Positions 28,304 through 36,610 of a stretch of 64,000 nucleotides of DNA are shown piece by piece. Source of the stretch: Methanofollis sp. W23 (lineage in GTDB: Archaea > Halobacteriota > Methanomicrobia > Methanomicrobiales > Methanofollaceae). The stretch covers positions 2,252,140 through 2,316,139 of the forward strand of contig NZ_JAGGMN010000001.1 in the NCBI RefSeq assembly GCF_017875325.1, given 5' to 3'. Each line of letters begins with the position of its first letter. Within the stretch, counting starts at the first letter, position 1. The translations under genes were made by a program, and so were the position numbers. Below the pieces are notes generated by a model. It searched no databases. It was not told the DNA's origin and saw only the letters and a list, made by a program, of their open reading frames with translations.

Positions 28304-29488
28304 ATGCGTATTCTTCTCTTTGACCCTTTTCATGGTGCAGCAGGGGACATGACCATCGGGGCGCTCCTGGCCGCCGGTGCGGACGAAACGGTTGTCAAAC
28401 GGGCGATGACCTCGGTCGTGGCCGAACCACTCTTTTCCCGCGTGAAACGGTGCGGGATCTCGGCAATAAAGGTGGAGACCCATGCCGGCCCGGCACACCG
28501 AGATCTCCACCAGGTGCTTGAGATCGTGGGAAGTGCCGATGCCCCGCCAGCGGCAATCGAGCAGGCAAAGAGAGTATTCCAGAGGATCGCAAGAGCAGAA
28601 GAGAGTATCCACGGAGAACATGCCCATTTCCACGAGGTCGGTGCCGACGACGCGATCGCCGACGTGCTCGGAGCATGCACCGCCCTGGAGACGCTTGCCG
28701 TCGACGGGGTCGCGGTGATGCCCATCGCCCTGGGAGCGGGGAAGGTGCGGGCGGCCCACGGGCTGATCCCGGTCCCGGCCCCCGCGACCCTGGCAGTCCT
28801 TGCGGCCTCGGGGCTTGAGGCCAGGTTCGGCGGAGGGGAGGGCGAACTCTGCACCCCGACCGGTGCCGCACTCATGGCCGAGTGGGCAAGTCTCAGTCCC
28901 GCCGACCTCGGGCCGGCGAGAGTGATGGATATCGGCTATGGCGCCGGGACGCGGGATCCCGAGGATACCCCCAACGTGCTCAGGGCGGTGCTCCTCGAGG
29001 TGGGGGGCACGGCCCTCGCCGACGAGGTGGACGTCCTCGAGACGAACGTGGACGACGTGACCGGCGAGGTGCTCGGCCACTGCATGGACCTCCTCTTTGC
29101 GGCCGGGGCGCGGGATGTCTCGGTGATCCCGGCGGTGATGAAGAAGGGGCGGGCCGGTCACCTGGTCAGGGTGGTCTGCAGTCCGGCCGATAGCCCGGGC
29201 CTCACCGGGATCCTTGCCCGCGAACTCGGGACGCTCGGAGTGCGGTGCCTCCCCTCGGTCCACCGGCGCGTGCTTGAGCGCCGGGAGATACCGGTCGAGG
29301 CCGAGGTCAGGGGCGAGCGCCGGACCGTCCACGTGAAAGTCGGGTATCTCGGCGGCGTGGCGTCCTCGGTGAAGGCAGAGTCAGACGAGGTGCGGGCCTG
29401 GGCTTCGGCCCTGGGCGTCCCGGTCAGGATGGTCGCACGCCTTGTCGAGGAAGAGGCCTGGGAGCAACTCCGAGGGGGGGGTGCATGA
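28304..29488 (+). CDS. larC: LarC-type nickel-pincer cofactor protein (UPF0272)
   Basis: A 394-residue LarC-family protein with the opening MRILLFDPFHGAAGDM and the family segments HAHFHEVGADDAIADVLG (His-rich, about residues 105-122), TPTGAALMAEW and VLETNVDDVTGEVLG. In lactobacilli LarC inserts nickel into the pyridinium dithiocarboxylate cofactor. LarB and LarE are not in this window, so in this methanogen the metal-insertion role is inferred and the target unknown. The ATG at 28304 fits the conserved N-terminus and the TATA box; an earlier in-frame start overlaps the neighbouring gene. The stop overlaps radB (ATGA), making a two-gene operon. Confidence 0.9.
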   Translation: MRILLFDPFHGAAGDMTIGALLAAGADETVVKRAMTSVVAEPLFSRVKRCGISAIKVETHAGPAHRDLHQVLEIVGSADAPPAAIEQAKRVFQRIARAEESIHGEHAHFHEVGADDAIADVLGACTALETLAVDGVAVMPIALGAGKVRAAHGLIPVPAPATLAVLAASGLEARFGGGEGELCTPTGAALMAEWASLSPADLGPARVMDIGYGAGTRDPEDTPNVLRAVLLEVGGTALADEVDVLETNVDDVTGEVLGHCMDLLFAAGARDVSVIPAVMKKGRAGHLVRVVCSPADSPGLTGILARELGTLGVRCLPSVHRRVLERREIPVEAEVRGERRTVHVKVGYLGGVASSVKAESDEVRAWASALGVPVRMVARLVEEEAWEQLRGGGA

Positions 29489-30162
29489 AGGACTCGAAGA
29501 TGAGCACCGGTTCGGCGCCCCTCGACGACCTTCTCGGCGGCGGGTTGGAGCGGCGGACGATCACCCAGGTCTACGGTGAACCTGGATCAGGTAAGTCGAC
29601 GCTGGCCGTGATGGCGGCGGTCGCCTGCCTGCGGGGGAGAGAGGCGGTGGTGTACCTCGACACCGAGGGGTTTTCTGCCGAGCGGTTCGCGCAAGTCGCC
29701 GGCGATGAGGCAAACACCCTGGCCGAACGGCTGTACCTCTATGAACCGGTCGACTTCACGCAGGAAGGGTTGATGATCCACGAGTGTGAGGCGCTCCTGC
29801 GGGCGCGGAAGGTGGGGCTGATCGTGATGGACTCCGCGACCGCCCTGTACCGTTCAGAACTCGGGAAGTCACGAGACGGGCTCAGGACCCTGTCCAGGCA
29901 CATGGTCGTCCTTCTCGGGTATGCGAAGCGCTACGAGGTGCCGGTGCTGATCACCAACCAGGTCTACCAGGACATCGACACCGACGTATATTTCGGGCTT
30001 GGGGGGACGGCGCTCGGTCATCTCTCCAAGGCGATCCTGCGGATCGAGAAGCGTCCCGGCGGGGTCAGGCGAGTGGTGCTCGAGAAGCACCGCTCACGCC
30101 CTGCCGATATCTGTTTTGACTATGTGATCACCGACGAAGGGATCCGGAAGGTCGAGCGGTGA
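29485..30162 (+). CDS. radB: DNA repair and recombination protein RadB
   Basis: A 225-residue RecA/RadA-family protein lacking the N-terminal helix-hairpin-helix domain of RadA, as expected for RadB. Walker A is GEPGSGKSTLAVMA (about residues 31-44), and Walker B is VGLIVMDSATAL. The segment ITNQVYQDIDTDVYFGLGGTAL and the C-terminal LEKHRSRPADICFDYVITDEGI match euryarchaeal RadB. It is thought to act as a mediator for RadA in recombination and replication-fork repair. Translationally coupled to larC by a 4-nt overlap, a pairing that need not be functional. Confidence 0.93.
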   Translation: MKDSKMSTGSAPLDDLLGGGLERRTITQVYGEPGSGKSTLAVMAAVACLRGREAVVYLDTEGFSAERFAQVAGDEANTLAERLYLYEPVDFTQEGLMIHECEALLRARKVGLIVMDSATALYRSELGKSRDGLRTLSRHMVVLLGYAKRYEVPVLITNQVYQDIDTDVYFGLGGTALGHLSKAILRIEKRPGGVRRVVLEKHRSRPADICFDYVITDEGIRKVER

Positions 30163-30859
30163 AGGACCGGTCTCGCGGTCCCCCTGAGTTCATGGATAAA
30201 ATAGGTGCCAAGATTTTTTGAGGAGAAAGGGCCCTGTAAAAATCCTTACCTATACCCCCGTCCCATAGGTTCCCCGCGGGGGCACCACCCCCAAAACTCC
30301 AGAAATAAAGATTGGACCCGGATGGTGGAATCAAAGGTCATGAAAATGGTTTTTGTAGATTCTGGCATGAACCTCCTGGTTCACGCATCCAGGATGAAAA
30401 TTTCTTGTCACGTGGTCTCTCTTTTTCAAGACTGAAGAGCAGGTGAGGATCGTGTTCACTCGCCGCTCCCCGGCGCAAGATGACAGGAAAAACTCTACGA
30501 TGAGGGCGGCACGTCGGATCATCACGCCTTCCCATAGCCTCCCGCCGGGGGCGCTGCCGCGCTGCCCCCGGACCCCCCGGGATAGCGATGGGGGCGGGAA
30601 GGCAGAGACCCGATCATTTAGGGAATGTCTCTGCTTTCCCTATCTTCATCCTGGAGGTCAGGCGGGCAATGAGGCGGCGGTCTCACATAGCGTCCTGCTC
30701 TGAAAGGCGGGGCACGGGTCCAGACACCCAGGAGACCCATACGAATTCTCATCAGATCTGTCTGAGCCCAGGGGTTCATGTCTGATTCCCCAGGACCAAA
30801 AAAAGAGGAAGGCCGCGCCCGCGCCCATGCCCGCACCACCCAGAAAAATCTGCGTCGCC
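30163..30859. repeat. Intergenic repeat tract
   Basis: A convergent-gene spacer with an R2-like start (about 30229-30260), an R3 palindrome (30352-30410, GGCATGAACCTCCTGGTTCA), an R5 copy (about 30485-30520), an expanded R1 (30526-30603, with a duplicated GCGCTGCC core), another R1 fragment (about 30625-30670) and an inverted R3 (about 30735-30795). An A7 run at 30798-30804 gives a minus-strand U-run 56 nt past the methionine synthase stop, a possible terminator. Confidence 0.65.
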
Positions 30860-31762
30860 TTAATGTTCGTATTCAGGCCTGAGACGGTCGGCCGCACCGG
30901 TCATGGCCTGGAGTTTCTGGAAGGCGACGTCGCGCTCAAGCATCCGCATCCCGCAGTCCGGGTCGACGAGCATATTCTCGGCACCGAAGAGGTCGATCCC
31001 CTTCTGGAGACGCTTCTCGACGGTCTCGATACTCTCGACCCCGGGGTCTGCCGAGGCGATACACCCGTATCCTATCGGGCGCCCCTTGAGATCCTTGTCA
31101 GAGAGGATCTCACAATTTTCCTGGTTCTCAGAGAACTCGAAGTCGAAGAGCGAGACCTGAGTCGTGAGCACCTCGTCGACGACCTCCCCGAGGTTGCCGC
31201 AGACATGGAGACAGGACGGGATCCTGAGGACCGAGGCGATGAGGTTGACGCCCTGCACCCCGACCGAGAGGTCGGCCGCCCCGGTCGAGAAGATCGGTTC
31301 GTCGATCTGGACCATCGTCACGCCAGCGGCCTGGAGAGACCGTGCCTCGGTCGCGAGCGCCTGGGCCAGGTCGAGGACCAGTTCGTCCTTGCCACGATAA
31401 TTCGGGGTCTCGATCCGCAGTCCATGGGCAAGAGTGGAAGGCCCGGTGATGATCCCCTTCACCTTGGGATGCTTCGAGAGTGCATATTTCGTATCGGCGA
31501 CCGTGAGCGGGTGCGCCGGTGACTGGACCCGCCCCACCACGCTCTGACCCCTGATGCCGGGGAGACGCGAGACAAAGGCAGTGATCATGTCCCCCCGCAC
31601 CTGCCCGTCAGAGATGATGTCCACCCCGGCCCTGACCTGGTCGGCGACCGCTGTCTCGACCGCCCCCTTGAGGGGGTCGAGGAGCGAGCGCAGACCCCCG
31701 GTCTTGACGACCGGGTAACTTCCGACGACCGTCGTCGGCAGGACCTTGGTGATAAAGTTCAT
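30860..31762 (-). CDS. Cobalamin-independent-type methionine synthase (archaeal core)
   Basis: A 300-residue protein corresponding to the catalytic C-terminal half of MetE, the short archaeal form. It opens with LPTTVVGSYPVVKTGGL. Probable zinc ligands lie in CLHVCGNLGE (His and Cys, about 203-212) and DPDCGMR (about 273-279). Short archaeal members transfer a methyl group from a corrinoid protein, rather than folate, to homocysteine to give methionine; here that is inference from the length and host. The start overlaps the aspS stop (ATGA), so the two are co-transcribed. Confidence 0.88.
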   Translation of the reverse strand: MNFITKVLPTTVVGSYPVVKTGGLRSLLDPLKGAVETAVADQVRAGVDIISDGQVRGDMITAFVSRLPGIRGQSVVGRVQSPAHPLTVADTKYALSKHPKVKGIITGPSTLAHGLRIETPNYRGKDELVLDLAQALATEARSLQAAGVTMVQIDEPIFSTGAADLSVGVQGVNLIASVLRIPSCLHVCGNLGEVVDEVLTTQVSLFDFEFSENQENCEILSDKDLKGRPIGYGCIASADPGVESIETVEKRLQKGIDLFGAENMLVDPDCGMRMLERDVAFQKLQAMTGAADRLRPEYEH

Positions 31763-33048
31763 GGCACGACTCTATGCCTGTCACGCGGGAAGAGCACAGC
31801 TTCCCTGATGTTCTTGAGACCGAGCATCGTCATGAGGAACCGCTCCATGCCCATGCCCCATCCTGCGTGCGGGGGCATCCCGTACTCGAATGGTTTGAGA
31901 TAGAACTCGAAGCTCTCCGGGCTTAATCCCTTCGCTTTGATCTGCTCGACGAGCAGGTCGTGCTGATGGATACGCTGGGCACCAGAGGAGAGTTCCATCC
32001 TGGGGTGCATCATATCAAAGGCCTTACAGATCGAGGGGTCGTCTTCGCATGGCATCGCATAGTACGGCCTGATGGACGTCGGCCAGTCGACGATAAAGTA
32101 GTGCTGACCCATCTCCTCGCCGATCGCCCGCTCGGCGGCGGTCGAGAGGTCGTCCCCGTACTTGATCGGTTCGTCGATCTTTGCGGCGGCGATCTCGATC
32201 GCTTCGGCGTACGGGAGCCGCGGGAAGGGCGTCTCCGGGACTTCGAGCTCGACCCCGAGGGTCGCAAGGGCGTCAGCACACTCCTCGGCGACCGTGGCGT
32301 AGAGGTGGGCGACCAGGTCTTCGAGAAGGACCATGACGTCCTTATCGTCGGCGAATGAGACCTCGACATCGATGGAGGTGGCCTCGTTGAGATGCCTGAG
32401 GGTGTTGTGCTCCTCGGCCCTGAAGATCGGTCCGACCTCGAAGACCTTCTCGAACCCGCCAGCCATCATCATCTGCTTGTAGAGCTGGGGGCTCTGGTTA
32501 AGGAAGGCCTCCTTCTCGAAGTAGGCGATCGGGAAGAGTTCGGTCCCACCTTCGGTCGCAGCGGCGACGACCTTGGGGGAGGTGATGTTGTAGAACCCGC
32601 GCTGGTGGAAGAAGTCGTAGACTGCGGTGGTGACGGTGCTGCGGATCTTGAAGATCGCGGCGACCCTCGGCTTCCTCACGTCAAGGAACCTGGCGTCGAG
32701 CCTGGTGTCCAGGTCGGCCGGCACCTTCTCCACGACGTCGAGGGGGAGAGGGGAGGCACAGGGGGAGACGACCTCGAAGATTTCAGGGGAGATCTCTCTG
32801 CCGCCCGGGGCCTTGGCGATCGCCTTGACCGGCCCGGCGACACGGACCACCGATTCTCTGGAGACTTCCTTCGCGGCCTGGAGGACCGCCTCTGACGCCT
32901 TCTTCTTGACAACCGTCGTCTGGACGATCCCGGTCCTGTCGCGGATGAGGAAGAAGGTGAGGCCGCCGAGGTCACGGATCTCATGGACCCATCCCATGAC
33001 CTCTGCATGCTCGGTTTCTGGTGTTACCTCGCTGATTGGGACGCGCAT
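31759..33048 (-). CDS. aspS: Aspartyl-tRNA synthetase, archaeal type
   Basis: A 429-residue class IIb synthetase: an N-terminal OB-fold anticodon domain ([22 protein letters not shown]), motif 2 [14 protein letters not shown], and motif 3 [18 protein letters not shown]. Archaeal enzymes of this length lack the bacterial GAD insert and are often non-discriminating, also charging tRNA-Asn for transamidation; that cannot be settled by reading. The ATG at 33048 is preferred: it gives the family start MRVPISEV and has an AT-rich AATAAATAC box about 20 nt upstream, indicating a leaderless message. The longer frame (33117) lacks support. Followed by the methionine synthase with a 4-nt overlap. Confidence 0.95.
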   Translation of the reverse strand: MRVPISEVTPETEHAEVMGWVHEIRDLGGLTFFLIRDRTGIVQTTVVKKKASEAVLQAAKEVSRESVVRVAGPVKAIAKAPGGREISPEIFEVVSPCASPLPLDVVEKVPADLDTRLDARFLDVRKPRVAAIFKIRSTVTTAVYDFFHQRGFYNITSPKVVAAATEGGTELFPIAYFEKEAFLNQSPQLYKQMMMAGGFEKVFEVGPIFRAEEHNTLRHLNEATSIDVEVSFADDKDVMVLLEDLVAHLYATVAEECADALATLGVELEVPETPFPRLPYAEAIEIAAAKIDEPIKYGDDLSTAAERAIGEEMGQHYFIVDWPTSIRPYYAMPCEDDPSICKAFDMMHPRMELSSGAQRIHQHDLLVEQIKAKGLSPESFEFYLKPFEYGMPPHAGWGMGMERFLMTMLGLKNIREAVLFPRDRHRVVP

Positions 33049-33103
33049 GTATAATCCAGTATTTATTGGGTCGGGGGGGATATGGTCTTTATCCTGGCAG
33101 GGG

Positions 33104-33445
33104 TCACTCCCCCTCAAGGAACGAGAGCGCCCTGCCAGCTGCGGGGGTGAGCGAGTAAATGATCCAGGTGCCCTGCGGTTCGCCTGCGATCAACCCGGCC
33201 TTCTTGAGCACGTTGAGGTGATAGGAAAGGCGGGAGTCGGCGATCCCGAGTGTCTCCCTGATCACGCAGACACAGAGGGGGCCTGGAGCAAGGAGGATGA
33301 GGATCTTCAGACGCATCGGGTCGGCCAGGGCCTTGAACCGGCCAGAGAAAACTTCGAGCGTTTCATCATCAGGGAAGAGAGATCGAAGTCCTTCGATGCC
33401 GCCGATTGTTGCGAGGTCGTCTTCAAGAGGGTCAGGTATTGCCAT
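33104..33445 (-). CDS. ArsR-family metal/metalloid-responsive repressor
   Basis: A 113-residue winged-helix regulator of the ArsR/SmtB family. The core is FKALADPMRLKILILLAPGPLCVCVI, in which LCVC corresponds to the CxC metalloid-sensing element of ArsR; the recognition helix is in DSRLSYHLNVLKKAGLI, and the wing in GTWIIYSL. It is transcribed away from the Cys-rich peptide and permease genes, and the 95-bp spacer has two copies of ATTTCA-N8-TGAAA, one on each side of a CTATATAG box. It therefore probably represses itself and the permease operon, releasing DNA on binding As(III), Sb(III) or another thiophilic ligand. Ligand identity is inference. Confidence 0.9.
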   Translation of the reverse strand: MAIPDPLEDDLATIGGIEGLRSLFPDDETLEVFSGRFKALADPMRLKILILLAPGPLCVCVIRETLGIADSRLSYHLNVLKKAGLIAGEPQGTWIIYSLTPAAGRALSFLEGE

Positions 33446-33450
33446 GATCT

Positions 33451-33523
33451 ATTTCAAAATGATATGAAATGGTTACCTCTATATAGGTTCGGGCCATGAC
33501 AGTATTTCAACAATTGTTGAAAC
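33451..33523. promoter_or_regulatory. Divergent ArsR promoter-operator region
   Basis: The centre is CTATATAG (33479-33486), a palindromic TATA box able to drive transcription both ways. Left of it, 33451-33470 reads ATTTCA-N8-TGAAAT; right of it, 33504-33523 reads ATTTCA-N8-TGAAAC, within which TTTCAACAATTGTTGAAA is a perfect 18-bp palindrome. Each operator falls near the expected transcription start of its gene (about 25 nt from the TATA box), so bound repressor would block both. Equal half-site sequence and equal N8 spacing in the two copies make a chance match unlikely. Confidence 0.8.
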
Positions 33524-33540
33524 AACAGGAGTAGCGTATC

Positions 33541-33687
33541 ATGGACACACCAGAAAAGAAAGAGAAGAAATGCGGCATCATGGGAAAGATCATGGGAGCA
33601 CTGAAGTCCGAAGGGAGCGGCGGGTGCTGCTGTTGCGGGACGAAGATCGTGCCGAAGAGTGAGAAATCAGAAGAGAAGAACGAGTAA
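33541..33687 (+). CDS. Small cysteine-rich putative metal-binding peptide
   Basis: A 48-residue reading frame starting MDTPEKKEKKCGIMGKIMG, with a central GGCCCCGTKIV and a lysine/glutamate-rich tail. AGGAG lies at 33527-33531, 9 nt before the ATG, and the gene is first in the ArsR-controlled operon, 18 nt before a permease. Five cysteines in 48 residues, four consecutive, suggest a soft-metal or metalloid carrier or buffer that hands cargo to the permeases. Small Cys-cluster proteins of this kind occur beside permease genes in other methanogens, but no characterised homologue is known to me. Gene reality is supported by binding site, promoter and position. Confidence 0.75.
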   Translation: MDTPEKKEKKCGIMGKIMGALKSEGSGGCCCCGTKIVPKSEKSEEKNE

Positions 33688-33705
33688 CGGCACTGGAGCG
33701 GGAGC

Positions 33706-34629
33706 GTGGACTTCACATCAGCCATCACGACGGCCGCAGGGTTCTTCGCCGTCATCACTGCAGAACTCGTCCTTCTCTTCATCGGGATCTCCTTCCTGGT
33801 CGGACTCATCCATGAGTACGTCCCTGAAGAGCGGATGCGGCGGGTGCTTGCAGGCCGCGGCCACGGTGCAGGCAATTTCATCGGCGCGGGCTTCGGGGCA
33901 CTCACCCCCTTCTGCTCGTGTTCCACGATCCCGATCCTCCTCGGCCTCCTGGACGCGTGCATCCCCTTCGGGGTGTGCATGTCCTTCCTCATCGCCTCGC
34001 CCCTCCTCAACCCGGTCATCCTCTCCCTCCTCGTGGCTCTGGTCGGCGTCGCCCCGACCGCCATCTACGCCGGGATCACCTTCCTGGCGGCGGCCGTGCT
34101 CGGCGCCCTCCTCGGGAAACTTGGGTACGAGCGGCATGTCAAAGACGTGATGGTGGAGCGGGACGGGGAGGAGGCATGCGCCTGCGCAACAGGGAACGGC
34201 CATGGCCCCAGGGTCAGGCGGGCACTCACCTTCTCGCTCTCACTCTTCCGCCATGTCCTCCCGTACCTCGTCCTTGGCGCCGGGATCGGGGCGTTCATCT
34301 ACGGGTTCGTCCCCGAAGACCTCATCGTCAACCTCGCCGGCCCTGAGAATCCCCTCGCCATCCCGGCCGCGGCCCTCATCGGGATCCCGATGTACATCAG
34401 GGCCGAGACGATCATCCCGATCTCGGCCGTGCTCCTGACAAAGGGGATGGGTATCGGGGCGGTGATGGCCCTGATCATCGGTGGGGCCGGGGCAAGCATC
34501 CCTGAGGTGACCCTGCTCTCGGCGATCTTCGAACGGCGCCTGGTCGGCGTCTTCGTCGGGGTAATCCTCACCGTCGCCATCGTCACCGGTATCGGCTTCT
34601 CCTTCCTCGCGGCAGGAGGAGTGTTCTAA
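33706..34629 (+). CDS. ArsP-type permease (DUF318), first copy
   Basis: A 307-residue polytopic protein of the predicted permease family that includes the organoarsenical exporter ArsP. About eight to ten membrane segments; the diagnostic motif TPFCSCSTIPILLGLL (about residues 66-81) has the CSC group, and a second half repeat contains PMYIRAETIIPISAVLLTKG. A cytosolic loop between halves carries ACACATGNGHG, another possible thiol ligand. It starts at GTG (33706), with GGAG just upstream. Second gene of the ArsR-controlled operon; the next permease follows after 34 nt. Transport of trivalent or methylated arsenic, or of a metal-thiol adduct, is inferred from family and repressor. Confidence 0.85.
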   Translation: MDFTSAITTAAGFFAVITAELVLLFIGISFLVGLIHEYVPEERMRRVLAGRGHGAGNFIGAGFGALTPFCSCSTIPILLGLLDACIPFGVCMSFLIASPLLNPVILSLLVALVGVAPTAIYAGITFLAAAVLGALLGKLGYERHVKDVMVERDGEEACACATGNGHGPRVRRALTFSLSLFRHVLPYLVLGAGIGAFIYGFVPEDLIVNLAGPENPLAIPAAALIGIPMYIRAETIIPISAVLLTKGMGIGAVMALIIGGAGASIPEVTLLSAIFERRLVGVFVGVILTVAIVTGIGFSFLAAGGVF

Positions 34630-34663
34630 AAAAACAGAGACAGAACCAGGAGAGAAAACAGTC

Positions 34664-35731
34664 ATGATAGACCCCATTACGGGCGCCCTCCTTGCAGGCG
34701 CCGACACGCTTATCGGTTATCTTGCAGAGCACGTCATCACCTGTCTGATCCCAGCCTTCTTCATCGCGGGGGCGATCGCCGCCTTCGTGAAGAAGGACGC
34801 GATCCTGAAGTACTTCAGTCCTGACGCCAAGAAGAGCGTCAGTTACGGGATCGCATCGGTCTCAGGGACGGTGCTCGCCGTCTGCTCGTGTACGATCCTC
34901 CCGATGTTCGCCGGGATATACAAGAAAGGGAGTGGCATCGGCCCGGCGGTCACCTTCCTGTACGCCGGCCCGGCGATCAACGTGCTGGCGATCATCTACA
35001 CCGCAAAAGTGCTCGGCTTCGATCTCGGCCTTGCCAGGGCGGTCTCGGCCGTGCTCCTTGCCATCGTCATCGGCCTCATCATGGCGGCGATCTTCAGGAG
35101 GCACGACGAGAACGTGAGGGCGACGGCACCGGCACGGTCCTACGGGAACGGCGATGACGAGCGGCCGCGCTGGGCGACCCTCGGGTTCTTCGCCGCACTC
35201 GTCGGCATCCTCATCGTCGGGGCCTCGCAACTTCCCTGGACGATCAAGTTCCCGGTGGTGTACCTCCTCACTCTCGCCGTCGCCGTCCTGCTCATCTACT
35301 TCTTCGAGCGCGACGAGGTGACCGACTGGGGCTACGAGACCTGGGACCTGGCAAAGAAGATCTTTCCCATCCTGCTGATCGGTACCTTTGCCCTGGGGAT
35401 GCTCGCCTACTTCCTCCCGCCCGAGACCTTTGCCCCGTACTTCGGGGAGACCTCGATCTACTCGACCCTGCTGGCGGCCCTGGTCGGCGGGATCCTGTAC
35501 ATGCCCACCCTCCTGGAGGTGCCGATCATCGGCACGACCTTCGGCTACACCTCAGGCGTGATGGCCGGCGGTCCCGCGCTCGCCCTCCTCCTTGCCGGAC
35601 CGAGCGTGAGTCTGCCCTCGCTGATGGTCATCTACCGGGTGATGGGGGCGAAGAAGACGGCGGTGTACGCCGTGCTCGTCATCCTCTTCTCGGCCCTGGC
35701 CGGGTTGGTGTACGGGACCATCGTGGGGTGA
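34664..35731 (+). CDS. ArsP-type permease (DUF318), second copy
   Basis: A 355-residue permease of the same family as the gene before it but diverged: the motif is LAVCSCTILPMFAGIYKKG (about residues 67-85), and a second half carries PTLLEVPIIGTTFGYTSGVMAGGPA. A charged loop (RRHDENVRATAPARSYGNGDDERPR) separates the halves. AGGAGAG lies 11 nt before the ATG. The two permeases may work as separate transporters or as a heteromer; tandem pairs of this type are seen in other methanogens. Last gene of the ArsR-controlled unit, ending at a repeat tract. Confidence 0.85.
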   Translation: MIDPITGALLAGADTLIGYLAEHVITCLIPAFFIAGAIAAFVKKDAILKYFSPDAKKSVSYGIASVSGTVLAVCSCTILPMFAGIYKKGSGIGPAVTFLYAGPAINVLAIIYTAKVLGFDLGLARAVSAVLLAIVIGLIMAAIFRRHDENVRATAPARSYGNGDDERPRWATLGFFAALVGILIVGASQLPWTIKFPVVYLLTLAVAVLLIYFFERDEVTDWGYETWDLAKKIFPILLIGTFALGMLAYFLPPETFAPYFGETSIYSTLLAALVGGILYMPTLLEVPIIGTTFGYTSGVMAGGPALALLLAGPSVSLPSLMVIYRVMGAKKTAVYAVLVILFSALAGLVYGTIVG

Positions 35732-36111
35732 AGAGATGATGAAGGCATTCCAGAACGCTCAGAGGTCTGACCAACCGCTCGACCGGGGCGCTTCCTCCAA
35801 GGAATTAAGGACAGATATCTCCCGTCTGGGGGGCGAGTGCCCCGATCATCACGCCTTCCCTCACCACCACGCCGCGGGCGCTGCCCCCGGACCCCTGGGA
35901 TTACGATGAGGTCGGGAAGGCAGAATGGATGATCATGATGGGTGTGTTGCAGTCCTCGGCCGATCGTGTGGTGGGGGGACCGGGGGGCGGCCAGCCCCCC
36001 CGGAGGAGAGGGCCATCAAGAGGAATTCTTCAGAGCCATGCGATTAGAATTCCTGGAAGGAAACGCTTCAGGTGCAAGGCAGTAACCTCAGATCATTTGG
36101 GGAGATGTTCT
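35732..36111. repeat. Intergenic repeat tract within the permease/thiol-protein region
   Basis: An intact R1 element (35853-35921, 69 bp), an inverted R2-type piece (about 35995-36040) and an R4 half (about 36048-36080, AGAATTCCTGGAAGGAAACGCTTCAGGTGCAAG split over that span). It separates the two permease genes from the three thiol-protein genes, which otherwise look like one functional group. No TATA-like box is obvious before the next gene. Confidence 0.65.
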
Positions 36112-36381
36112 ATGAAAGAAGACAAACCATGCTGTGCAGCAGAGGCCCTCAGACGCATCAGACAGGTGGACGTCGGGGGGATCGTCGTCGGGCTCTCGAT
36201 GCTTGACACGGTGATCGCGGACGTGAAAGCGCTCGGGATCACCGCGGAGTCCAGACTCACCGAAGAACTGGTGACGCGGGCGAAGATCTACAACTATATC
36301 CCGAAGAGCGCGGAGACGATATATGGCGAAGCGCTCCTCGAAATCTATCAGAAAGAGGTGAAGAACCATGGTAACAATTGA
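36112..36381 (+). CDS. Small conserved protein with N-terminal CC, unknown function
   Basis: An 89-residue protein starting MKEDKPCCAAEALRRIRQVD. The CC pair near the N-terminus is followed by a predominantly helical region (VGLSMLDTVIADVKALG, LTEELVTRAKIYNYIPKSAETIYGEALLEIY). I recognise it as a type of small methanogen protein that accompanies thioredoxin and permease genes, but know no function for it. The ATG at 36112 has GGGGAG 8 nt upstream; the frame is open further upstream only through repeats. The gene overlaps the thioredoxin start by 14 nt. A metal/thiol sensor or carrier is a guess. Confidence 0.75.
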   Translation: MKEDKPCCAAEALRRIRQVDVGGIVVGLSMLDTVIADVKALGITAESRLTEELVTRAKIYNYIPKSAETIYGEALLEIYQKEVKNHGNN

Positions 36382-36610
36382 AGTGTTTGGCACAGGCTGT
36401 GCAAAGTGCAAGCGGACGGCAAAGAATGTGGAGAAAGCGGTGGCCGAGATGGGGATCGAGGCCGAGGTGGTCAAGATCGAGGAGATCAACGCGATCACCG
36501 ACCGCGGCGTCCTCCTCACCCCGGCGCTTGCGGTCAACGGCGAGATGAAGGTCGAGGGCCGTGTCCCGACCGTCGACGAGGTCAAGGAGATCCTCTCGGA
36601 GGCGGCCTGA
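36368..36610 (+). CDS. Thioredoxin-fold small disulfide protein
   Basis: An 80-residue, minimal thioredoxin-like protein with active-site motif TGCAKCKRTAKNVEKAV (CxxC at about residues 11-14) and a cis-proline position in LLTPALAVNGEMKVEG. It matches the short archaeal redox-active disulfide proteins (MTH895-like) rather than full-length thioredoxin. Its start lies inside the preceding gene (14-nt overlap), and its stop overlaps the next ATG (TGATG), so the three genes are coupled. Likely reduces a partner disulfide or carries a thiol-bound ligand. Thioredoxin-dependent ArsC lies 3 kb away and could be a client, though this is speculation. Confidence 0.85.
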   Translation: MVTIEVFGTGCAKCKRTAKNVEKAVAEMGIEAEVVKIEEINAITDRGVLLTPALAVNGEMKVEGRVPTVDEVKEILSEAA

